A stretch of 64,000 nt of DNA from Benincasa hispida (Eukaryota > Streptophyta > Magnoliopsida > Cucurbitales > Cucurbitaceae): contig NC_052360.1 of the NCBI RefSeq assembly GCF_009727055.1, positions 65,332,145-65,396,144 of the forward strand, given 5' to 3'. The notes beneath the pieces were generated by a model. The model worked only from the letters and a program-made list of their open reading frames with translations, did not search any database and was not told where the DNA came from. Below are positions 47,753-57,315 of the stretch, one piece after another; position 1 is the stretch's first letter; each line of letters opens with the position of its first letter. A program made the translations under genes and the position numbers.

Positions 47753-48530
47753 ATTCAGGCATGGAGTCACTTTGTCTAAGGACATGTGTCCTAAGACGCC
47801 TCAAGAGGTTGAGGACATGATATGGGTCCCATATGCATCTGCCATTGGCAATTTAATGTATGTGATGCTTTGCACTAGGCCAGACATCTGCTATGCTGTG
47901 GGAATAGTCAGTAGATATCAGTCTAACCCAGGCTAGGGTCACTGAACCGCAGTTAAGAACATTCTCAAGAATCTTCGGAGAACAAGGGACTACATGCTCG
48001 TGTATGGGTCTCGGGATTTGATCCTTACTAAATACACGGATTCTGACTTTCAGACTGATAAGGACTCTCGAAAGTCCACTTCAGGGTCAGTATTTACTCT
48101 TAGTGAAGGAGCTATAGTATGGCGGAGCACTAAGCAGGGTGCATCACCGACTCCATGATGGAGGCCGAGTACGTAGTGGCTTGTGAAGCTGCTAAAAAGG
48201 CCATCTGACTCAGAAAGTTCTTGACAGAGCTGGAAGTTGTTCTAGATATGTCTAGGCCCACCCCTCTATTGTGACAATAAGTTGGTGCTGTAGTGAACTC
48301 TAAGGAGCCCAGGAGTCATAAGCGCGAAAAACACACAGAGCGAAAGTATCATCTCATCCGCGAGATAGTAATCGAGGAGACGTGATCGTCACGAAGATTG
48401 CCTCGGAGCAAAACATTGCTGATTCGTTTATGAAGGCTCTCACGGCTACAGTGTTTGAGGGTCACCTTCAGAGCATGGATCTATGAGACTGCCCGCGGCT
48501 GGGCTAGGGCAAATGGGAGATTTTGTTGCA
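47753..48530 (+). pseudogene. Copia pol, RT end and RNase H, broken
   Basis: It continues RT after the solo LTR: LCTRPDICYAVGIVSRYQSN, then RNase H. The RNase H region begins about 48005 (TDSDFQTDKDSRKSTSG, a usual copia signature) and runs to about 48480. Frameshifts and stops occur, for example near 47940 and 48150. No downstream ORF lies before the polypurine tract. Confidence 0.85.
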
Positions 48531-48598
48531 CTGGGTTTTTATGCTCTAGTTTATTGTTTTGTACTTGTTTACTTGTACTCCCCACTTCGCTTTAGAAC

Positions 48599-48608
48599 AA
48601 GTGGGAGA
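48599..48608 (+). other. Polypurine tract of plus-strand copia
   Basis: AAGTGGGAGA directly before the 3' LTR, the usual copia form. It primes plus-strand DNA synthesis. Confidence 0.85.
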
Positions 48609-49977
48609 TTGTTGGGGTTTGTGCCCTAAAGTCTCGTGTCCTGTAGTTTGTAAACAACTTTGTACGAACACTTGTGATGTATAATATAAATGATATTTAC
48701 TTCACTACTTGACTTTGCACATTTAGATTTTTTTTTATTTTACTACAAACCAATAAACTTAATATCCCTGGTTGTCTTTATGTAACTTAAGCATTTATGT
48801 AGTGACATACAAGCGGATCATGTCTTAAGTGACAAAAAAAATAGTCTATAGTATATGGATATATGAGGGAAACCTTATCCTAGTAACACTACGGACGCGA
48901 CCCGCTTTGTGGAATTGTTACAAATGTTGTGACTTGTCACAGATGATTTGATCCTGATCATTCGTGTAGTGGACATGGGAGCGGGGGCGTCCTATACTAA
49001 GAGTTTGTATAAGACTTGACCTCGAAGTGTTAATGTCTTGTCACATAACTTCGTTCATGATCGAGACTTCACTTCACCAGGATGACCATAGGTAACATGA
49101 CCTCAATCCTAAGTGAGTTGGGAACTCCTGTCATTGAGGGCGATCCTTTGATTTGCATGGGTGCGAGTGGCCAAAGCGCCGACTCAAACTTACCATTTTG
49201 GGGACTCGTCTGGTTTGAGAGCTGGGAACTCAGCTTCACAAGATGGAGTTCACTTCTTCCCCAAAGTAAGGGTAAGTAGATAGATTGCTCTCTTAAGGGC
49301 TGATCCCGGGGCTTCAACGATGTGGCGCCACACACCTTCTCATGGCCCGAGAGGTGTTCACACATATTAGGACTATGTTGTATTGTTCATTAGAGGGACC
49401 AGTGGTACTTAAGGAGGAAGATGTAATTACAGGGACAAAACGGTAAATTGGCTTGCTGTAATTACGAGCATCTGTGAAGGGTCATCGTACTGATGATTGG
49501 TTATATCCAATGGACATAGAAATATATCTATGGCAAGTAGAGTTCAACTATCGGTCTTTAGTGGAATGCCTAGCAATTAACGGATGGTGGATGTCGTGAC
49601 TAAAGAGTTTAGTCAGCTATTCACGTACCGTTGGAGCTTTGAGCCATAGGTTCATAAGATCCCCTTGGTAGCTTGGATACAAGTTGAGAGTCAGTTTTTT
49701 GGGTCAATTTGAAATATTCAAATTGACAAAAGGGAGTTCGATTATATATGATTAATTGAACGAGTTAATTAAATATGATATAATTAACTTTATGTATGAG
49801 ATACATTAATTTGGAGGAAATTGGATATAAATATGATTTATATTTAGTAGAGAAAATATTATAATTAATATATGATATTAATTTATATGTTATGAATGTG
49901 ATAAGATCACATTCATTGGACGGTTATAAAGGAAATGGGACGGCGTCTCTTCTGTTCTAAATAACGGATGAGTGCAT

Positions 49978-49985
49978 TATAAATA
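49978..49985 (+). promoter_or_regulatory. TATA box of copia 3' LTR
   Basis: TATAAATA, equivalent to 32309-32316. Confidence 0.6.
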
Positions 49986-50064
49986 GCTGATGGTGTGTTG
50001 AGCATGGAGGTGCGGACATTGTGTTAAAGAGAGTGTCATCATTTAGAAAATCAATGCCTATACG

Positions 50065-50395
50065 ATAGTGCCTGCACGATCGCTTATATATACAATATTG
50101 CTAAGCGATCGCTTACCGATTACACCTTAGCGCGCTATTAACTAAACGATCGTTTACCTTTTTCCTAAGCAATCGTTTAGCTCCCGATATTTACTAAACG
50201 ATCGTATAGACGATCACTTGATTTTTCCTACGCGATCATTTAGACGATCGCTCACTCTTTTCCTACACGATCGTTTATACGATCACTTACCCTTTCCTAC
50301 ACAATAGTTTAGACGATCGCTTACTTTTTCCTACACAGTCGTATACTTCACCTAAACGATCAAACATCTTGTCTATACGATAGACGATCTCATCT
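50065..50395 (+). repeat. CGATCG-rich array in copia 3' LTR
   Basis: Aligns unit by unit with 32395-32700. Almost all differences seen are C/T or G/A. Confidence 0.8.
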
Positions 50396-50736
50396 CTCAC
50401 TTGCTTAATCGTTATGTATGGTCTCTCTTCCTTCTTCCCTCTACCAAATCTGAACAAAGTCCACACTTTGGATTCTCACTCCAAGAATATTGAGAGTTGT
50501 GAGTGGTGGTGTCATCTCCGTTTTCTTCTGTCCGAGTGGTGATTGTTCGAGGTAGACGGTTGAGTTTTAGACTCGCTGTGAAGAAGAAATCTTCATCTGG
50601 TATGATTTCTTGATCTCTTTAGCATTATGAATGCATATTAGTATTTTTGAATGTATACGTGATAATTTTGTCACAATGAATTGGAATGATCCGCTTCCGC
50701 TCGTAGGTACTCTTGAATAAGAGTTCCTTCAGCATA

Positions 50737-51526
50737 AGCATGCAATAAAATTTAATAATGCAATTATATATACTATAACATTTATAATATAAATGATGCA
50801 TGAATAATGCATAACCTATAGTGGGATTTTACTATAGGGCATACATTATGACATATATAATTAAAAATAAATCATACATCAAATGTATAATTTAAACAAC
50901 AATTTATGGATAGGGATTGGACTCCTAAACCATTAATTAAATTAATATAACATTTATATTAATTTAATTAATCAAAAAACTAACTATTACATAAATAATA
51001 GCTTGACCGGTTCAAAACACCTTGAATTGCATGAACTAGACCACCCAAAACCCTAACTGATTGCGAACCACTCAAACCAAGCGAACTAGGCACGAACCAG
51101 CTGAGCCACGAACTGAACCGCGCGTGAACCGGAAAATTTTTTTCGTCTCGGAGCATTGCAACTCTGTGACCTAGCGTTGCAACGCTCGTGGAAAAATGTT
51201 TCGTCCGCCTTATCGCAACGTTGCAATGCTATTATATAGTGGCAATTTGCTTCGTTTCTTCTTCGATTTGGGCTTCGATTTCTTCAGAAAAACACCGAAA
51301 TCATCACGGACGACTCAATATAACAAATTTACAAACTCGATCGCAATTAATACTGAAAAACAACGAGTCTTTACAGACCAATTGTAAAGAAAGCTGTAAA
51401 TCTAAAGCTTAATCCCGTAAACATCCACATATTGCAAACCATTTAACATTCATCAACATGAATAGAATGCAACCCACCAAAGCACTGTAAATAAATTCTC
51501 GAAAAATAAAATTGGGACCAAGAACC
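50737..51526 (-). other. Copia leader, part 3 (next to primer site)
   Basis: Leader of the minus-strand copia between its primer site and the plus-copia insertion. It contains the palindromes AGCGTTGCAACGCT (51173-51186) and GCAACGTTGC (51215-51224). No gene; the short open frame at 51188-51412 is not supported. Confidence 0.7.
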
Positions 51527-51541
51527 TAACTCTGATACTAA
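51527..51541 (-). other. Primer binding site of minus-strand copia
   Basis: On the minus strand TAGTATCAGAGTTAGG, close to TGGTATCAGAGC (initiator Met tRNA), next to the LTR end. Confidence 0.8.
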
Positions 51542-51542
51542 T

Positions 51543-53481
51543 TGAAGGAACTGTGAGGTCCGCAGTGAAAGCAAGATCGTTTTCAATTTCTATTTTTCAT
51601 AAAATTAAAATTCACATAACAAAATTATGCATTACAAGGAAAAAATACAGCATTCATAAAAGAGAATTAAAGAGGAAGAAGGGTTACGAATTTAACTCAC
51701 CCTTGAAGAACAACTTCTTCATGAAATTCCTCCTCTCCAAATGGTCACGAACAATCAAAATCAAATCACACAGAAACAAATCTCAATGTGGACACCACCA
51801 CAAGTTGAACCTTCTGTATTCTTTGTAGGAGATGAGAATTTTAGGAGATGTGGGTTCTGAATTCTTTTGGAAAGTGGAAAAGAATTTTTTTAGAGAGGAA
51901 TAATTCTTTCTGTGAGTTCTAGAAGAACAATTGAGACCATTTTGTGTGAAGCCAGAGGAAGAAGATCCAATCTTCTCCAACTCCCCACAATACACGTCTT
52001 TCACAGAAAAGAGGGGGAGGGAGTTACAACTCCCTCCTAAAATTAATTTTCAAAAAATTAATTAATTTTTAATAAATTATTTAATATATATATATATATG
52101 ATAACAACCTTATCATATAATATATATTGAACTATATGTTATATCAAATATAATACATAACCTATAGTTTTTATATTGTATCAAATACAATATAACTTAT
52201 AGTTTTTATTTCTCTCAATAATGCATGGTATTTAATATAAATCACATTTATACTAAATATAATTATATGAATCTCATCCATATAATTAATATTCGAATCA
52301 TATTCAAATACTTAATTCCTTTCAAAATAAATTTTATATTATAATGTATCAAATACATTATATTAATTATATCACTATAATTAATTTTAATTAATTATAT
52401 CATATATAATTAATTCTCAATAGTACCTGTTGAGCTACAGAGGAAACTTTATGGACCTGTAGATTAAAGCTCCAATGGTACTCGGATAATTAATTAAACT
52501 CCTTTAATTAAATTATCCAACATCCATTAACTGTTGGTCACTCCACTAAAGACCAACAACTGCATTCTTCGCACTACATATATATTTCTGTGTTCATTGG
52601 ATATAACCAATCAACAGTGCGATGACCATTCACAAATTGCTCGTAAGTACAGCTAGACCAAGATTATCGTTTTCCCTCAGTAGTTACATCTAACTCCTTA
52701 AGTACCACTGATCCCTCTAATGAACAATAAGTCATAGTCCAACTATGACCAAACCCCTCTCGGGCCAAGAGAGGGTGTGGCGCCACATTGTTCAAGTCCC
52801 AGAATCAGCTCTTAAAGGAGCAATTTATCTACTTACCCCGACATTGGGGAATGGGCGAATTCCGTCTTGTGTAGTTGTGTTCCCAACTCCCCAATCATAC
52901 AAATCCCCAAAATGGTAGGCTTATTGAATCGATGATCCAGACACTCTTACCCATACAAATCAAAGGATCGCCTTCATCGGCGAGAACTCACGACTCGTTT
53001 AGGATTCAGGTCATGTCACCTATGGCCATCCTAGTGAAATGTAAGTTTCTACTATTAACGGCGTTATATAATGAGACTATTCTTTTCGTTGTCCGATCTT
53101 ATACAAACCCTTTTATATAGAACACCTTCGCTCACATGTCGCCACATGAATGATCAAGATCATATCATTTGTAGCACTTTACCACAATTATAAAATCTAC
53201 AAAGCGGGTCGTATTTTTAGTGCCACCAGGATAAGGTATCCAACCTTATCCATCTACTACAGACCATTTATGTTATCACTTAAACATGATCCATCTGTAT
53301 GTCTCTACATACATGTTTAAGCTACAAAAGATAACCTTGGATGTTAGTTTATTGGTTTTGTGGGTTAATGCTACTAAATTTTGAAATAAAAATATCTCAT
53401 ATTTTATTAAATAAATAAATCGTTTGTACATTACAATTACAAACTACAAAACCTACGAGATTTAGGGCATCAATCCTAACA
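51543..53481 (-). mobile_element. 5' LTR of minus-strand copia
   Basis: 1939 bp. On the minus strand it runs from TGTTAGGATTGATGCCC (53481) to GTTCCTTCA (51543), TG..CA ends, next to the primer site. With gag at 12735-13960 and the leader pieces it defines the minus-strand copia element in which the Athila-like and plus copia elements sit. The right flank CGAAA has no matching copy at 10500-10504, so the far end of this element is uncertain. Confidence 0.88.
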
Positions 53482-53892
53482 CGAAAAAGATGTGGAGGAC
53501 ACCCCACCGACACTTGAAGATGGTAGTCAATCCATTGTGGATGAACTTAAAGAAGTGAATCTTAGTACGGTAGAGGAACCACATGAACTTTTGTTAGTGT
53601 GTCCTTTTCTAGTGAGGAGGAAGGTGAATACGTGTGTTTACTCACCAAGTACAAGGACATATTCACTTGATCATATAAAAAGATGTCGAGACTTGATCCA
53701 AAAGTAGAAGTCCATCATCTTGCGATTAAACAAGGGTATCGACCAGTTAAACAAGTTTGACGATGCTTTTGACCAAAGCTTATTCCCCAAATTGAAACCG
53801 AAAAACATATAACTTGTATTTTGACTCAAACTTTATCTTTTTTCAAGATTCATCCACCCATACATGTACATAAATCTTGAAAATTGGACATT
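53482..53892 (+). pseudogene. Pol fragment of outermost gypsy element
   Basis: The plus-strand frame reads KDVEDTPPTLEDGSQSIVDE and DELKEVNLSTVEEPHELLL, then, after frame changes, a DPKVEVHHLAIKQGYRPVKQ-like segment. From knowledge of plant gypsy polyproteins this is the linker between protease and RT plus the first RT residues. Reading decays by about 53810 and the LTR follows at 53893. RT, RNase H and integrase are missing. Confidence 0.7.
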
Positions 53893-54578
53893 TCTTGAAT
53901 GAGAAATTTTGGATCAATCACAAACACCACGTCATTTCCCAAATTATTGACGAAATTGCAAATTATCAAATTTGGGACCAATTAAAAAGTTGACATGTGT
54001 CTTAAATTGAAATTGAAGACATAAATTTGCAAATTTCAATGATGCCACTTGTTTTATCATGACCATTGGATTGAATAAAATTAATTTAGTCCCATTTAAT
54101 ATTATAATTTGGGCAAAAATCCAATTAAGCCAAAAAAAAATAGGCTTAATTTGACCCAAATATTAAATTAGGCCCAAATTCAATTAATTAGGCCCAAGGG
54201 CTAGGTCCATAGACCAACCTTGTCCAAGCCCATAAAACTCATTAAAGAACTCTATAAATAAAATAGTTCTTTTCATTTGCAGGGGACAATGGTTTTTCAT
54301 TCCAGAGAGCTTAGAGAGAATTCTCTACATTAAAAAAACTCCTTGACTCCTGAATATTAAATCACTCCTTGAAGCTCAAGTTTTGAAGATACAAAGATTC
54401 TTTCAAGATTTCAACTTCAAGAACATCACGCGCTTCGCTTCCCCAAGTCAAACGTATACATTCAACAGAGAGAGAATCAGAGGATCAAACATTAAACACC
54501 GAACTACATTGCATCAAATTAACACAAACACAAGTTCAACTCCATGAAACAAGTTTCTCCGAAAACCTTATGCGAACA
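53893..54578 (+). mobile_element. 3' LTR of outermost gypsy element
   Basis: Homologous to 8202-8882 along its length, from TCTTGAATGAGAAATTTTGG to TGCGAACA. TATA box at 54253-54260. Confidence 0.8.
54253..54260 (+). promoter_or_regulatory. TATA box in gypsy 3' LTR
   Basis: TATAAATA, equivalent to 8558-8565. Confidence 0.55.
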
Positions 54579-57315
54579 GGGAATTTTTAAAAATAGAAAA
54601 ATAAAGGAAACTATTTACATAAAATAACAAAATTTTAATCTTTTTTTATAGAGGCTGATAAAAGTTTATCAGTGTTTAACACAGTGATAGAAACTGATGA
54701 AGTCTATCACTAATAGACATTGATAGAAGTTTATTAGTGTTTACAATAATTTTTTTTACCATTTTTGTAAATAGTTTGACATTTTTTTCTATCCAGTGAA
54801 AATTTTTCATTAATATATAAAAGGGAGTTAATGCTTCATTCCAATTGTTTTGAATAGAATATATGCAATAAGCTTCGAAAACCATTCAAAATATGAGGTT
54901 AAGAACTACCCATATTTTAGCTCTAAAAATGCAATGGCGGCTCAAAATATTTTTTTTAGATTAAATTTAAATTTAATAACCTTATTTTAAGTTTGTTTGA
55001 CCATCTTTAAATTCATCTATTATTTAACTAATGTTTTACTTATTATGGATTTATTTCACATTAGGTTATAATATTTCATTATTTTTTTCCAAAGTAATAT
55101 TTGAATCATCATAGGTTGTAACCGTTAAATTTTTGTATAGTTCACGTACTAACTACACAATTAAAAAAAAAATAAGGAAATTTCTTAAAAAAGAAAATAA
55201 GAGGTCAAAGTAAACTTGACCTAATAGTATTAACATGTGTTTTGATTTCAGAGGTCAAAGGTTCAAACTTTCATTTAAATTTAAAATCATCTCATAAATC
55301 TATTTAAACTTTGACATTTCATTTAGAATCATTGAAATTTTGATGTGCTTTAAGATTGCGTCTCATGTACTTTTAAACGTTTAATTTTCATCTACATATT
55401 TTTAATAAATCTTAAAAACTCGATTATGTAGTTAGTTTATTGTTGATTCGTTTTTTTAAAAAAATCTGGTCTCTACTAACATTCCCTTTATCAATTGTGA
55501 ATTATATTCATATAGTATATTTTTTTCATATGATTTTTTTATAATTATTTAATAAATTTTGATAAAAATTAGCATTAGAATATAAAATTTGAAATTTATT
55601 AAGAGTTCATGGACTAAATTTTAGATTCTATCAAAATTGAACAACTAAAAATACATAAACTAAAAAATGAAATAGAACCGAAAAATAGAATAACCAAAAT
55701 AGTATAATCAAAATAAAATACCAAAAGGACCTTGTAATAATTAACTTAAGAAGAAAAATAATCAATATATTATAAATTTCTAAGAAGTTGCAGATGACCT
55801 AAATCCATCTGCTTCAACAAGCCTGCCAAAATTGACAATTTGACTTTGTCTAAGTTTGATCGTTCAAATTCATGGAATTTTATACTTCAAATAAATCCCT
55901 ACGTTTCTGATTATTTTAAATCTTAAATAATAACTTTCCTTCCCCAATCTTAAATCAATTTCAATTTGAATTTCTGAAAACTTTTGATTATTTCATTTTG
56001 TTCTCTCTTTCCTATGCATTTTTCTTTTTAAAATAATAAAGCACGTGACCTAAATCAGTAATTTTCCTTTTTAAGTTCAATATTGCAAGTTGTGACTCAA
56101 ATAATAACAATATTTTAGCTTGAATTATATTTAAGATGGTGTATAATTCATTCTAAAAAAAGACATTAATTTAAGTTTTGACAAATTAAAATATAAACTT
56201 CTTTTAAAAAACAACAGTTCTTTATATTATATTTACAAGACAATCCCCATCATTTACATAATTTTATTTAAGATGGTGTATAATTCATCTCTAGAAGAAG
56301 TTGATTTTGTCTAGTCCTATATATGTGTATCCCTCCTTATTTTTTTTCTTGTTTAGTACAATTAAAAGTAGATGATTCAGACCACATATCTCGTGATTTT
56401 TAGTACATTCGAATGTCAATTGAGCTATCCATGATTTGGTATATCCCTCCTTAGGTTGATTTCTTTAATTTGGGTAAGGTTTGTTGTTTTTAGTATTTAT
56501 TAGGTTTAATGAAATCAATTTTTTTAAAAAATAATAATACATACTTTTTAAAATTTAAACACATAATTAAAACTTATGCCAAAATTCATATTACCAATAT
56601 TTGATTTAAAAACCAGAAACACAAGTTAAATATAAAATGGGGCGAGGAAAAAAAATCAATGTTGAGTAATAATTACGTTTAAAATATTAAAATAAATATA
56701 AATCAAGTCAATTTTATTTGTTAGTAAAGAAAGAAATTAAATATACAAATTCGTTGATTACAAGAATGAAAGATTATATCAAACAATTATAATTTAATAT
56801 TTCAATATCAATAAAATGTTATAGATTTTTTTACCATTATTATTTTATATCATAATAAGTATAAATATTAAGTTATTATAAATAAATTATGATNAATAAG
56901 TATAAATATTAAGTTATTATAAATAAATTATGATATCTTACTATTATTTATAAATATTTATTTTTGGCAGAAAAAAGAATATAGTAATTAGCTAAGATTT
57001 CTGGTAAAGTCAGTGATGAGCAGCCGCGAGTGAGAAGGACAAAATTAACAAACCAAACGGAAGCAGAGCGGATATGGGGAAAAATGAAGGGTTTTGATTT
57101 TGAATCCAACTGAACCCAAATCACTCGCCTTCTTCCTTCCAATTATCTCTCTTCCAATGCATAAATTCTCATCTTTGATTCCTTCTTCTTCTTCATATTT
57201 TTCCACCCTTTTCCCCCTGCTTTCCTAAGGGTTTTAGGGCTTCAAGATCAACACCCTCTTATATTTCATCTGGGTTTCTGTTCAATCATTCCTGTTTTGT
57301 TTCATTCCACCAAAT
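54579..57315. other. AT-rich intergenic DNA and 5' region of POB1-like gene
   Basis: No gene or clear transposon is seen in 54579-56850. A single-N join lies at 56894. The last 300 bp before the start codon at 57316 include a CT-rich stretch with CTTCTTCTTCTTC near 57183-57196, typical of plant 5' UTRs. I cannot place a TATA box or the transcription start with confidence. Confidence 0.5.
56854..56934. other. Assembly join: single N between two 40-bp copies
   Basis: The 40 bases 56854-56893 recur exactly at 56895-56934 on the other side of the N at 56894. Two overlapping contig ends were not merged. Confidence 0.88.

Larger units (their letters stand above)
30336..50731 (+). mobile_element. 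Plus-strand Ty1/copia element with nested insertions
   Basis: The order is 5' LTR 30336-33063, initiator-Met-tRNA-type primer site from 33066, leader, gag from 42210, protease, integrase, RT and RNase H, polypurine tract at 48599-48608, and 3' LTR 48610-50731. Integrase before RT is the copia order. Insertions are an LTR piece in the 5' LTR (30512-31735), a pol-less gypsy in the leader (33278-40153) and a solo LTR in RT (45506-47752). Flanks are GCAAG (30331-30335) and GCATA (50732-50736), an imperfect TSD. The host leader reads on across this point when compared with the copia's own leader, which supports these ends. All frames are broken. Confidence 0.88.
48610..50731 (+). mobile_element. 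3' LTR of plus-strand copia
   Basis: 2122 bp, TGTTGGGGTTTGTGCCC to GTTCCTTCA, intact ends. TATA box at 49978-49985, CGATCG array at 50065-50395. Compared with 30336-33063 it keeps the segment 48789-49346. Confidence 0.9.
8202..54578 (+). mobile_element. Outermost Ty3/gypsy element, gutted and interrupted
   Basis: Two direct repeats of about 680 bp at 8202-8882 and 53893-54578 form its LTRs. Just inside the left LTR is a primer-site-like segment and the start of a gag-like frame (8945). Just before the right LTR are remnants of the protease-RT linker and the first residues of RT (53482-53892). Everything between about 9107 and 53481 is other transposons. Most of gag, protease, RT, RNase H and integrase is missing, so the element also suffered deletions. 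I did not find a matching 5-bp TSD: the left flank is ...AGGGG, the right flank GGGAA. Orientation follows the LTR order, the gag start and the pol fragment. Confidence 0.75.

Noticed and set aside
47410..47820. 136-codon open frame across a solo LTR end
   Set aside because: It begins in LTR sequence and runs out of frame into the copia RT, so it is accidental.
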